A stretch of 64,000 nt of DNA from Candidatus Peregrinibacteria bacterium (GTDB lineage Bacteria; Patescibacteriota; Gracilibacteria; CAIRYL01; GCA-016699755), in assembly GCA_016699755.1 (NCBI GenBank), contig CP065009.1, positions 868,001-932,000 of the forward strand. The letters are read 5' to 3'. Under the pieces are notes generated by a model that worked only from the letters and a program-made list of their open reading frames with translations, ran no database searches and had not been told where the DNA came from. How positions within the stretch are numbered: position 1 is the stretch's first letter; each line of letters opens with the position of its first letter. A program made the position numbers and the translations under genes. Positions 50,248 to 58,771 of this stretch are shown piece after piece.

Positions 50248-51227
50248 AAATTCCAAAATTTCATATATACGGAAAAGATAATCCACAAGTGGAATATTTA
50301 ATTCAAGCCAAACTTGATTTGCGAAGTTGGGAGGATTTAACAAAGGAAGAAAAAGAAATAATACTATTACAACTTTCAAATAATGGATGGATAAAAGATT
50401 ATTCAACAGAAATTTTACATGCGATTAAGGATTTGAATTATCATTTTTTAAGAGAATGCCCAAGGAAAAGACTGCATAAAACACCTCCACAAAAAGAAGA
50501 TAGAAGAAGATATGACCTAGATTATGACCAAATTCGTGCGGCGACAGAAGATTTTAAAGACATATTTTTAAATAAAAAATCAGAACCCCTTATTTTTCGT
50601 ATGCTTAGTAAATTTGCAGAGGGGTTTATTGATCATACGAATTATCGTTGGGCAGAAGAAGCAACCGAAGAAGAAAAAATAAACCAATATATAAAAGAAG
50701 CATTTTCTAAATTTGATAGATTAGCGAACTGTCTTAATCATATTTTTGAGCAATTTTCTATCAATGCGTTAATGACAAGGGAAGGGATCATTCCCAGACA
50801 AGACCAAAAAATAGCAGAAGATATTTATGTTCCAGTAATCCAACTCTTGAGCAATCCTGAGTGGAAAGCTGTTAATGAAGAGCTAAAAAGTTCCTTTGAT
50901 AATTTCCACAATAAAAAATATGAAGATTGTATTGCATCAGCTCACAATGTAGTACAAGGATTTTTACAAATATTAATTCATGGAGAGTATGGGAAAAATG
51001 GCTCTGGGGAGTTAGCAAAACTATTTTCAGAGGCAAAAACAGAAAAAGAAAAATATTTCAGTGAGGATTTTGATTTTTTCAAAAATTTCTTTTCTGCATT
51101 TAGGGCGAATAAAAGTACATCTAAACCGAAAAAACAAAGTGCAACTTCTGATGATGCTTTATTGATGTTAAATGTAGTGATGATTTTTCTGCAACATGGA
51201 CTTTCTCAAGTAGAACGAAAGAAATAG
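50244..51227 (+). CDS. Protein with Abi_C-like C-terminal domain
   Basis: 327 residues, soluble and helical. Residues about 225-320 (FHNKKYEDCIASAHNVVQGF, then SGELAKLFSEA, and DDALLMLNVVMIFLQHGL) follow the layout of the abortive-infection C-terminal domain (Abi_C), which is HEPN-like. The R-x4-6-H RNase motif is not evident (the corresponding stretch is FRANKSTSKPKKQS), so ribonuclease activity is doubtful. The N-terminal 220 residues match nothing I know. It is translationally coupled to fic, implying joint function. Confidence 0.55.
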   Translation: MKIPKFHIYGKDNPQVEYLIQAKLDLRSWEDLTKEEKEIILLQLSNNGWIKDYSTEILHAIKDLNYHFLRECPRKRLHKTPPQKEDRRRYDLDYDQIRAATEDFKDIFLNKKSEPLIFRMLSKFAEGFIDHTNYRWAEEATEEEKINQYIKEAFSKFDRLANCLNHIFEQFSINALMTREGIIPRQDQKIAEDIYVPVIQLLSNPEWKAVNEELKSSFDNFHNKKYEDCIASAHNVVQGFLQILIHGEYGKNGSGELAKLFSEAKTEKEKYFSEDFDFFKNFFSAFRANKSTSKPKKQSATSDDALLMLNVVMIFLQHGLSQVERKK

Positions 51228-51298
51228 CTTTCTCATTTTAAAAAACGAAACCGGTATTACCGAAAATGAACGAAGCAGAAACCACAGCTTTTGTAATC

Positions 51299-51468
51299 GC
51301 CCTTATTGCCCAGCCATCATGAGTGCATGGGTCTCCTCTCGATCAATGCTCCACAAACGAATTCAAAGGTTTATACAAGGAAAAAGCCCGAAACACCATC
51401 CACCATAGTGGACTGGAATCGGGTGCCATTAGTGCACAGTCTGGCGGAGAGAGAGGGATTCGAACCCT
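51299..51468. repeat. Direct repeat overlapping tRNA-Ser (right att-like site)
   Basis: Partner of 48842-49010. The last 41 bp (51428-51468) are identical and run into the intact tRNA-Ser. The pair brackets the fic/Abi_C-like genes. No integrase lies between them. Confidence 0.85.
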
Positions 51469-51533
51469 CGATCCGGATTGCTCCAGATAACACCTTAGCA
51501 GGGTGCCGCTTTCGACCACTCAGCCATCTCTCC
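51442..51533 (-). tRNA. tRNA-Ser (anticodon GCU)
   Basis: Minus-strand cloverleaf: acceptor GGAGAGA / TCTCTCC, D arm with GGCTGAGTGG, anticodon stem CACC/GGTG around CTGCTAA (GCT), long variable arm, T arm GAGGG-TTCGAAT-CCCTC, discriminator G and an encoded CCA (51444-51442). The long variable arm and anticodon agree on serine, reading AGC/AGU. Confidence 0.96.
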
Positions 51534-51621
51534 GTGGACCACAAGAGTATGCCAACCTTGTTTCCGAAAATCAAATTTCTCGCTAGCATTTTTTGTGACA
51601 TACTTGTTTTTGGAAAATTTT

Positions 51622-52302
51622 ATGAGAAACAAGAAGATTCTTTCATACATTCGGCTCTTCTTTGGGATCCTCTGGGCATCTGTTTTGCTCGGTGGTCTCT
51701 GTTGGATTTTTTCTTATGTTCTCAAATACGGATGGAATGAAACAAAAACGTCTCTTCAAACTCTCATTGCCTCAAAAGGCGAGAGTGCGATATTCTACTA
51801 CCTACTCCTTTTTTCACTCCGAAGCTTTCTCTTCCTTCCTTCCACTGCGCTTGTCTTTTTGGCAGGTATGCTCTTTGACCCCCTCTCGGCTTTTTTCTTT
51901 GCTCTCATCGGAACTACTATCTCTCTTTCTCTTGTCTATCTGGGGGCGCAGTTTCTGGGAAAGGAATTCGTACAATCACACGAAAACGAGTGGTTTCAGC
52001 GCATTGACAAAACACTTTCACAACAAGGATTTTTTGCAACACTTATCCTCATTCTTCTCCCTCTTCTCCCCGCAGATTCCATTGCTATTGTGGCAGGAGT
52101 TACTCAGATTTCATTTCTCGACTTTTTTCTTGGCATTCTTATAGGTTCCGCGGCAACCGTTGCACCATTTGTGCTCCTCGGAAATTCCCTGACGCATATA
52201 GTCAGTCTTAGTATTGCTATTTTGTCATTTCTGTTTGCCATTATCATCACTCTGTGGGCATGGAACCATCCACATTTTCGAAGTTTGTTTCAAAAAAAAT
52301 GA
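51622..52302 (+). CDS. TVP38/TMEM64 (DedA-like, VTT-domain) membrane protein
   Basis: The ATG at 51622 gives MRNKKILSYIRLFFGI. 226 residues with about six hydrophobic segments. The VTT signature LRSFLFLPSTALVFLAGMLF, the helix with GTTISLSLVYLGAQFLGKEF, and LLPLLPADSIAIVAGVTQI are present. Such proteins take part in lipid scrambling or carrier-lipid recycling. Its stop overlaps the next start (ATGA at 52299). Confidence 0.85.
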   Translation: MRNKKILSYIRLFFGILWASVLLGGLCWIFSYVLKYGWNETKTSLQTLIASKGESAIFYYLLLFSLRSFLFLPSTALVFLAGMLFDPLSAFFFALIGTTISLSLVYLGAQFLGKEFVQSHENEWFQRIDKTLSQQGFFATLILILLPLLPADSIAIVAGVTQISFLDFFLGILIGSAATVAPFVLLGNSLTHIVSLSIAILSFLFAIIITLWAWNHPHFRSLFQKK

Positions 52303-53405
52303 AAGTTGCTATTATCCACGAACTTTTAGTGAAACTAGGAGGCGCCGAACGAGTCGCAAAAGTACTTATGGAAATGTTTCCAGAAGCCCCAATATTTACA
52401 CTTCTCTACAACGAAAAAACATGCGGATCAGTGTTTCCAAAAAAAAGAGTTCGAGTCGCTCCATGGCTCCAAAAAGCATATCGCATGGGTATTCCTCGAC
52501 GTGCACTTATTTCGTGGATGAACACAGCAGTTGAAAATTTCAATCTCACGGAATACGATCTCGTTATTTCATCGAGTTCGGCATTTGCTCATGGTGTTCT
52601 CACTCTGGCAGGCACAAAGCATATTTGCTATTGTCACTCCCCTGCTCGATATTTGTGGGATCAGACTTTTTCCGTACAGGAACAACAAGCACATCGAGGA
52701 GCGCTTTCTGGAGCAAAATCTTTCCTTCTTCCTCGTATTTTTCACACCCTGCGCCAATGGGATGCGGTGGCGGCAGGTCGTCCAGATATTCTTCTCGCTA
52801 ACTCCAAAACGGTTCAACAACGTATTTCTAAATATTGGAGAAAACCTTCTCAGGTTCTCTTCCCTCCTGTGCGCGTTCGTGAGTTTTCTGCACAAAAAGA
52901 ACACGGAGAATATTTTCTTATTGTTTCTGCACTCTCTCCATTCAAAAATATTGATCTCGCGGTGCGAGTGTTTTCACGACTTCCAAAACACAAACTCGTC
53001 ATTATTGGTGATGGAGTCGAGCGAAAACGCCTCGAAGCACTCTCTGGAGAAAACGTGGAATTTCTCGGAAGAAAATCGGATGGCGTGGTAAAAGAGTATC
53101 TTCAAAATTGTCGTGCGCTTCTTTTTCCCGGAGAAGATGATTTTGGAATTGTTCCAGTAGAAGCTATGGCATGCGGAAAACCTGTTATTGCACTTGCACG
53201 TGGCGGTGCCACGGAAACAGTGCTCGCAGAACAAACCGGTATTTTTTTTGATGAACCAGTAGAATATGCCCTAGAACATGCGCTTATTCGATTTTTTCAG
53301 CACGAACCACATTTTGACACGCATAGCATTCGAAAACATGCGCTTTTATTTTCGGAAGAGAGTTTTCGAGAGGGAATTTTAAAGAACATACACCATCCTT
53401 CCTAA
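52299..53405 (+). CDS. Glycosyltransferase family 4 (GT-B)
   Basis: 368 residues from the ATG at 52299 (MKVAIIHELLVKLGGAERV), where GGAE begins the acceptor domain. The donor domain has VSALSPFKNIDLAV, LVIIGDGVERKRLE and the EDDFGIVPVEAM (E-x7-E) motif, then GKPVIALARGGATETV. It is a retaining nucleotide-sugar enzyme such as a mannosyltransferase (WbaZ-like). Likely works on the same surface glycans as the first cluster. Confidence 0.9.
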   Translation: MKVAIIHELLVKLGGAERVAKVLMEMFPEAPIFTLLYNEKTCGSVFPKKRVRVAPWLQKAYRMGIPRRALISWMNTAVENFNLTEYDLVISSSSAFAHGVLTLAGTKHICYCHSPARYLWDQTFSVQEQQAHRGALSGAKSFLLPRIFHTLRQWDAVAAGRPDILLANSKTVQQRISKYWRKPSQVLFPPVRVREFSAQKEHGEYFLIVSALSPFKNIDLAVRVFSRLPKHKLVIIGDGVERKRLEALSGENVEFLGRKSDGVVKEYLQNCRALLFPGEDDFGIVPVEAMACGKPVIALARGGATETVLAEQTGIFFDEPVEYALEHALIRFFQHEPHFDTHSIRKHALLFSEESFREGILKNIHHPS

Positions 53406-53460
53406 TCCTTTATCAAACAAAACTTATTGCCTTTCAAACAAAAAGATTCGATACTTTTCC

Positions 53461-54222
53461 ATGATTTTTTATTCCTCAAAAATGACTGATGCTCTTGTCT
53501 ATACTCTTGCCAAAAATCTCCGAGAATTCTTTCGAAAATCGGGAAAAATAAAAGCAGTTGTTGGTATTTCCGGCGGAGTCGATTCGGCAGTAACCGCCGC
53601 CATTGGTTCTTTAGCACTTGGAAAAGAGAATATTTTTGCGCTTCGAATGCCACACCACCATTTTTCTTCTTCAGAAAATCTAGAAGATGCTCGTAAGGTA
53701 TGCGAAACATTGCAACTTGAGTGTCAGGAAATTGATATTGCACCATTTTGCGAACAATTTTTCGATCTCAATTTTGCCACCAAAGTGATGACACGAGGAA
53801 ATATTATGGCGCGTGTACGTATGACTCTTCTCTATGCGGCGGCAAATGAACAAGATGCACTCGTTCTCGGAACGGGAAACAAGACAGAAATTCTCACGGG
53901 ATTTTTTACAAAACACGGAGATGGAGCAGTGGATATAGAGGTAATTGGTGAATGCTGGAAAACAGAAGTCTTTCAGATGGCAAAAACACTCGACCTTCCA
54001 GAACAAGTATTTACAAAACCTCCTACAGCAGAGCTCTTTCATGGACATACAGACGAGGCAGAGCTTGGTATTTCCTATAGCGAACTCGATGCAATTCTCC
54101 AAAAAATGGAAGGAATCACCTCATTTACGCCACAATCTCCACAGGAAGAGCTCGTAATGAATATTACTAAAAGAACAGAACATAAGCGTGGAGGAACTCC
54201 CACTCTCTCCCGAAGAGTATAA
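53461..54222 (+). CDS. nadE: NAD+ synthase, ammonia-dependent
   Basis: 253 residues; an in-frame ATG at 53482 may be the true start. PP-loop VVGISGGVDSAVTAAI, then NIMARVRMTLLYAAAN, GTGNKTEILTGFFTKHGDGA and ECWKTEVFQMAKTL are NadE landmarks. It adenylates and amidates nicotinate adenine dinucleotide. No glutaminase domain is fused, though a stand-alone GATase1 is encoded at 58 kb. Confidence 0.94.
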   Translation: MIFYSSKMTDALVYTLAKNLREFFRKSGKIKAVVGISGGVDSAVTAAIGSLALGKENIFALRMPHHHFSSSENLEDARKVCETLQLECQEIDIAPFCEQFFDLNFATKVMTRGNIMARVRMTLLYAAANEQDALVLGTGNKTEILTGFFTKHGDGAVDIEVIGECWKTEVFQMAKTLDLPEQVFTKPPTAELFHGHTDEAELGISYSELDAILQKMEGITSFTPQSPQEELVMNITKRTEHKRGGTPTLSRRV

Positions 54223-54227
54223 GAGGA

Positions 54228-55124
54228 TTACACCTCTACAATACTCTTTCTCCGTGCCAGCAAAAATGTAGCACCAAAGAAGAGAGAGAAGAGTCCCAAC
54301 GCAAAGGTAACCATATTTGACATTCCGGTTTTAGGCGATAATGTTTCTGATGAAGCAAGAACTACAGGAATAGTGGTTTTCGCTACTTCAGAAGAGGAAG
54401 TTTCGTTCTGAATATTATCCCACTCCTGAAGAGGAGTATTTTTTTCTGCTTTTTTTGAAGATGAGGAATCTTTTGGCATTACGGCAGGACCAATAAAAAG
54501 ATTTTCATCGGGACGAATATCAATAAGAAGCGTATCTTTTTGAAAATCAGCAGCAGAAATAGCATCGGATACCGCTTGAACGTTCACAAAAGCATTTTTT
54601 GAAGAATCTTGAAAATCTTCCTGAGCATCTTGAAACGAAAACATCCCCGATTTTTCTGAGAGCAACACACGAAAACGAACACTTGTTCGATTATCATATA
54701 TGTCTCTGTCGGGGGTAGGAGAAGTAAGACTCACATAGCTCGTCGCAAACCCTGGTCGTGCACCCACAGAAACACGAGCAGCATATTGAATATTCTTGTC
54801 TATTCCTGGTTCAACATCTCCAAGTTGACACGTTATTTTTTTCCCCGTATCAGTACAATTTTTTGGAATACGAAATTCATAAAAATCAGTTGTGCCTCCA
54901 TAATAGTCTTCGAGAAGAACATTTTTGGCGGTTTCTGAGCCATTGTTTCGATACGTCACCAAATACTCCACATACTCTCCTTGGTGAATACCTTCTTCGG
55001 CAAGAGTGTTCGCTATTATTTTTTGAACATAGAGATCGGCATCAGCAAGAGCAACAGAAAATGGTGCTCCAAAAAGAATAAAAAGAAAGACAATTTTTAA
55101 AAGATACCCGTGAAGAGAAAACAT
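54228..55124 (-). CDS. Exported DUF11-like protein with sortase-type C-terminal signal
   Basis: 298 residues: signal peptide (about 1-27), one DUF11-like beta domain (YVEYLVTYRNNGSETAKNVL, about 50-150) with two Cys, a Ser/Lys-rich spacer, and a C-terminal SPKTG followed by a membrane helix and RRKS. This tripartite tail is the layout of an LPXTG sorting signal with Ser for Leu. Likely attached to the cell surface. No sortase gene is in this window. Confidence 0.72.
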   Translation of the reverse strand: MFSLHGYLLKIVFLFILFGAPFSVALADADLYVQKIIANTLAEEGIHQGEYVEYLVTYRNNGSETAKNVLLEDYYGGTTDFYEFRIPKNCTDTGKKITCQLGDVEPGIDKNIQYAARVSVGARPGFATSYVSLTSPTPDRDIYDNRTSVRFRVLLSEKSGMFSFQDAQEDFQDSSKNAFVNVQAVSDAISAADFQKDTLLIDIRPDENLFIGPAVMPKDSSSSKKAEKNTPLQEWDNIQNETSSSEVAKTTIPVVLASSETLSPKTGMSNMVTFALGLFSLFFGATFLLARRKSIVEV

Positions 55125-55139
55125 GGCAGGAGAAAAAAA

Positions 55140-56177
55140 TCAAAAAGCGAGAGATTCTGTCATTTCAGCTTCAGATGGAGATGCAAGAAGAAAGACTTCT
55201 GCTGAAAGCGCATCAGGCTTGGAAACGAGAGAATCATAATAGAGAGAGAAAAAGACTTCTTCTCCGGGGGCAACATCGAGTTCGTAAAACAACACCGCGT
55301 TGCCTATTGGCAAAAAATGACCATTCGCACTAGAACTGAGAAGAGAGATTTTCTCCGAAGGAATCGGGAAAAAAGCGATAAAATCTCGAGAAGAAAAAAA
55401 ATCATCATTGCGTATCATCAGGTGAATAAATCCCACTTTTCCCTTCATTTGTGAGGAAGGAAGAATCTCCACCGGAATTTTTTGGGAAAAAACGATACTA
55501 TGCGGAAATACAATTTCTTGCTCCCAAAAATTATTCTGCTCATTTCGATCTTCTTGCATAGAAGACACTCCTACTTGGGAAAACATTTTATATCCCCCAT
55601 CTTTTGCTTCGCTCATGGGGAAGAGGAATACTGAATAAGAGAATGAGAGAGTCTTTCCAGCAGGAAGGAAGAGGGAAGAACAAGTGATTTTTTGACGAGC
55701 AAAAAGACACGACTTGGGAATATCTCCAGAAGCCTTTATAATTCCTCCTTGATAATAATCTTTCACCACAACAGAAGTTGCTACCGCTGGGCCATTATTT
55801 GTTACCGAAACAGTCACATCTGCCACCCCTGGTTTTTCCTCAGAAAACAGAAGTGTTTTTGCTACGCTAAGATCAGAAGAAAGCCGGTATTCTTTGTCTG
55901 AATCCGCACTTGAAAGAATTCGCTGACCCACCAAATAAAAAACAGGACTTGAGGAAGAAGTATTCTCTACAGAAAAAGTTTCAAAGAGAGCATGAGAATC
56001 ATTTTGGAAATCAGAATTAGGAGAAAGTGCATCTGATGGCATAAGCGAGTCGACATCAAAAAAATCCTCTTCATCAGCAAACGCCAAAAAAACACTCCCA
56101 AAAACTGATGCCAAAAAAACAGAGCCAACAAGGAGGAGTTGAAAAACTTTTTGTAAGAAATACATTGATTCTTTCAA
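55140..56177 (-). CDS. Exported surface protein with DUF11-like domain
   Basis: 345 residues: long signal peptide (about 1-34, FLASVFGSVFLAFADE), acidic Ser-rich segment, then VADVTVSVTNNGPAVATSVV, a DUF11-type domain as in the downstream neighbour, including a PKSCLFARQKITCSS disulfide candidate. A second beta domain fills the C-terminus. No anchor at the end. It precedes the 54228-55124 gene by 15 bp on the same strand, so the two probably form a surface pair. Confidence 0.65.
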   Translation of the reverse strand: MKESMYFLQKVFQLLLVGSVFLASVFGSVFLAFADEEDFFDVDSLMPSDALSPNSDFQNDSHALFETFSVENTSSSSPVFYLVGQRILSSADSDKEYRLSSDLSVAKTLLFSEEKPGVADVTVSVTNNGPAVATSVVVKDYYQGGIIKASGDIPKSCLFARQKITCSSLFLPAGKTLSFSYSVFLFPMSEAKDGGYKMFSQVGVSSMQEDRNEQNNFWEQEIVFPHSIVFSQKIPVEILPSSQMKGKVGFIHLMIRNDDFFSSRDFIAFFPIPSEKISLLSSSANGHFLPIGNAVLFYELDVAPGEEVFFSLYYDSLVSKPDALSAEVFLLASPSEAEMTESLAF

Positions 56178-56234
56178 AAAACATTATAAAGGATATAATT
56201 TTTATAACTTTTTACTTTTATTGTCAAATAATAA

Positions 56235-56263
56235 TTGTGTTTTAAGAGAAAAATTGGTATAAT
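56235..56263 (+). promoter_or_regulatory. Promoter of the aldolase gene
   Basis: TTGTGT (56235-56240), 17 bp, TATAAT (56258-56263) with an upstream TGG giving an extended -10. The ATG at 56292 follows by 28 bp. Confidence 0.7.
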
Positions 56264-56291
56264 TAAATGTGTTTTCTCTCCAAAAAATATA

Positions 56292-57380
56292 ATGAAACTC
56301 TCTCCCGGAATTGTTACTGGCAAAGACTATAAAGCACTTGTTTCCTCTGCGAAAGCGGGAGGATACACCATCCCTGCAGTAAATGTTGTGAGCTCTTCTG
56401 GCATCAACGCAGTGCTCGAAGCGGCGGCAAAAAACAAATCGGATGTCATTATTCAAATCAGTAATGGCGGAGCCCAATTTTATGCCGGAAAAGGACTCAC
56501 GGATAGCTTTCGGGCAAAAGTACTTGGTGCTATTTCGGCGGCGCGACACGCACATACGGTTGCCAAGGAATATGGAATATGTGTTGCCATGCACACCGAT
56601 CATGCGAATAAAAGCCTTATTCCTTGGGTAGAGGCGCTTATTGATGCCAGCGAAGAAGAGTTTCAAAAAACAGGAAAACCACTTTTTTCCTCACACATGC
56701 TTGATCTTTCAGAAGAGACTCTTGAAGACAATCTCTCGGAAAGTGCGAGAATTTTACAACGCCTTACACCAATGGGGATGAGTCTTGAAATAGAACTTGG
56801 ACTCACAGGAGGAGAAGAGGATGGTCTTGGATCGGAACTCACAAATGACGATGTAGGGAATCCAAAACTCTATACTCAACCACAAGATGTTTTACGAGCG
56901 TACGAACTCCTTTCTCCGATCGGACATTTTTCTGTGGCGGCTTCTTTTGGAAATGTTCATGGAGTCTATAAACTCGGAAACGTAAAACTTCGTCCGGAGA
57001 TTTTGAAAAATTCGCAAGATCTCGTTATGTCTGTGAAAAATACAGGAGAAAAACCACTCAATCTTGTCTTTCACGGTGGATCGGGGTCGGAGGAAGAAAA
57101 AATTCGAGAGGCGGTTGGATATGGAGTATTTAAAATGAACATTGATACCGATATGCAATTTGCGTATTCCCACGAAATTGGAAAGTACGTCAAAGAACAT
57201 TCAAAAGCCTTTGACTTTCAAATTGATCCAGATGATGGCACTCCGTACAAGAAACAATATGATCCTCGTGCATACCTCCGAAAGGGAGAAGAGGGAATTA
57301 TACAACGACTTTCTGAGAGCTTTTCCATTCTTGGATCGCGAGAAAAAAGCCTTGCACAGGCACCTTCTGAAATTGCTTGA
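56292..57380 (+). CDS. fba: Class II fructose-bisphosphate aldolase
   Basis: The promoter lies inside a longer open frame, so the ATG at 56292 (MKLSPGIVTGKDYKALV) is the start. 362 residues: PAVNVVSSSGINAVLEAAA, zinc/catalytic HTDHANKSLIPW, EIELGLTGGEEDG, GNVHGVYK, VFHGGSGSEEE and KMNIDTDMQFA. Length and inserts match the long (FbaA) class II type, which cleaves fructose 1,6-bisphosphate to DHAP and glyceraldehyde 3-phosphate, the substrate pair of the TIM encoded at 21.5 kb. Confidence 0.96.
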   Translation: MKLSPGIVTGKDYKALVSSAKAGGYTIPAVNVVSSSGINAVLEAAAKNKSDVIIQISNGGAQFYAGKGLTDSFRAKVLGAISAARHAHTVAKEYGICVAMHTDHANKSLIPWVEALIDASEEEFQKTGKPLFSSHMLDLSEETLEDNLSESARILQRLTPMGMSLEIELGLTGGEEDGLGSELTNDDVGNPKLYTQPQDVLRAYELLSPIGHFSVAASFGNVHGVYKLGNVKLRPEILKNSQDLVMSVKNTGEKPLNLVFHGGSGSEEEKIREAVGYGVFKMNIDTDMQFAYSHEIGKYVKEHSKAFDFQIDPDDGTPYKKQYDPRAYLRKGEEGIIQRLSESFSILGSREKSLAQAPSEIA

Positions 57381-57477
57381 GGATAATGTTCTAAGAAATC
57401 ATTTTTCAATTTCCTGTTTTCTTGTCAGGAGGAAAAAAAAATCTCATACTAGTGATGCTTTCTTTATCCTTTTTTTC

Positions 57478-57801
57478 ATGTCTGCCGTTCATTTTACCGA
57501 TGATAGCTTTCAGGCTGAAGTGCTTCAATCTGATATTCCGGTGCTTGTTGATTTCTGGGCAAGCTGGTGCGGACCGTGCCAAATGATGGGACCGGTGATC
57601 GATGCTCTTTCTGGCGATTTTGCCGGAAAAGTAAAGGTGGGGAAACTCAACGTTGATGAAAATCCAAAAACTGCTCAAGAGTATGGTATTATGAGCATTC
57701 CTGCATTTAAGGTTTTTCAAAACGGAGAAGTTATCGGAGAAATTGTAGGAGCCATGCCAAAAGATGCATTCGTCGAAAAATTGAACGCTATTGTTGGGTA
57801 A
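57478..57801 (+). CDS. trxA: Thioredoxin
   Basis: 107 residues from the ATG at 57478 (MSAVHFTDDSFQAEVL). Active site W30-CGPC-34 (VDFWASWCGPCQMMGP), the cis-Pro in GIMSIPAFKVF and the ending GAMPKDAFVEKL are complete. General cytoplasmic disulfide reductase. It lies 97 bp after fba. Confidence 0.96.
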   Translation: MSAVHFTDDSFQAEVLQSDIPVLVDFWASWCGPCQMMGPVIDALSGDFAGKVKVGKLNVDENPKTAQEYGIMSIPAFKVFQNGEVIGEIVGAMPKDAFVEKLNAIVG

Positions 57802-57966
57802 GCAAATGTTCTTACCTTTTTATAATTTTGTTGAAATTGTCACACGCGCGATAATGAATCGGAAAAACACTCCTCAACGGCAGAATATATGCATGTGCTC
57901 ATGCTACAAGATCCGATGTATTTCGGGGAGGCGTTTTTAGTATTCTAATTCTCTCGACAAAAAACG

Positions 57967-57998
57967 ACCCCCTCCCAGAAATTTCGGAGGGGGTTTTT
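57967..57998 (+). terminator. Rho-independent terminator after trxA
   Basis: Stem CCCCCTCC (57968-57975) / GGAGGGGG (57986-57993) followed by five T, with an A run on the left. It lies 165 bp after the trxA stop; the space between (57802-57966) shows no convincing gene. Confidence 0.85.
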
Positions 57999-58012
57999 CT
58001 TTTAGGATAAAT

Positions 58013-58720
58013 ATGCATTTTCCTTCTCAACACAGGCTCCCCAATATACTCGTTGTCGACAACTATGCCCCAAATCATCCAGACTACGAACGTATTGCCA
58101 AAACAACGGGGTATCTCTTTCGAAAGAAAATTCAAAAACGCATACGATCACTTTGTCACCTTCTTTTTTTTGGAGAAGTGCATATTCTTTTTCAAAAAGC
58201 AGAATGTTTGCCAAAAACAGAACTTTTGCAGTATCTCTTTTCGCCAAAATGGGATCTGATCATTGTAACGGGCTCCCCGTTTAATGCCCATGACGAACAT
58301 GAATGGATTACAAATCAAATTTTTGCCTATCAAAAGGTTCTTGAAGGTGTAATTTATGCCCCGCTTCTTGGTATTTGTTTTGGACACCAGCTCATAGCGC
58401 TTTCAGGAGGAGGAAAAATTGGTTCAACACAACAGTACTACCATGGAGACACCTCCCTGCTCCTCATGAATGGAGAATCTCTTCCCATCTTCCGATCACA
58501 CCGATACTATGTTTCTCATATCCCCGAAACAGCACACATCCTTGCGACAAGTGAGGATGTTATTGAGAATAAAAAACTCCCGTATGCACTTTCGTATTCC
58601 ACGACAAACAAGAGCTGTATTATTACTCTTCAACCACACCCAGAGCATCCTCCTCACAGTAAAAACAAAGAGCTCATTTCGCTCCTTCGAAGATGGCTGT
58701 GTGTGAGAACAATTTCTTAA
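58013..58720 (+). CDS. Class I glutamine amidotransferase-like protein
   Basis: 235 residues. The nucleophile elbow is GICFGHQLIAL with Cys, preceded by DLIIVTGSPFNAHDEHEW. The remaining triad members are in LQPHPEHPPH. It resembles stand-alone GATase1 proteins related to GMP synthase glutaminases. About 40 residues between strands 1 and 2 (FRKKIQKRIRSLCHLLFFG) are atypical. The partner synthase is not obvious; NadE upstream lacks its own glutaminase, but pairing is only a guess. Confidence 0.72.
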   Translation: MHFPSQHRLPNILVVDNYAPNHPDYERIAKTTGYLFRKKIQKRIRSLCHLLFFGEVHILFQKAECLPKTELLQYLFSPKWDLIIVTGSPFNAHDEHEWITNQIFAYQKVLEGVIYAPLLGICFGHQLIALSGGGKIGSTQQYYHGDTSLLLMNGESLPIFRSHRYYVSHIPETAHILATSEDVIENKKLPYALSYSTTNKSCIITLQPHPEHPPHSKNKELISLLRRWLCVRTIS

Positions 58721-58771
58721 GAGGATCAAAAAACCCTTGCTTTCTTCAGGACAAGACCTACAGTAACACAG

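Noticed and set aside
51299..51441. A second tRNA or small RNA next to tRNA-Ser
   Set aside because: No cloverleaf or conserved RNA fold could be drawn; the sequence is only the conserved flank shared with 48842-48983.
54219..54236. Terminator between nadE and the surface-protein gene
   Set aside because: The stem AGAGG/CCTCT is only 5 bp and lacks a T run.
57889..57948. 19-codon open frame between trxA and its terminator, possible leader peptide
   Set aside because: No ribosome binding site, no codon pattern typical of attenuation, and nothing regulated directly downstream.
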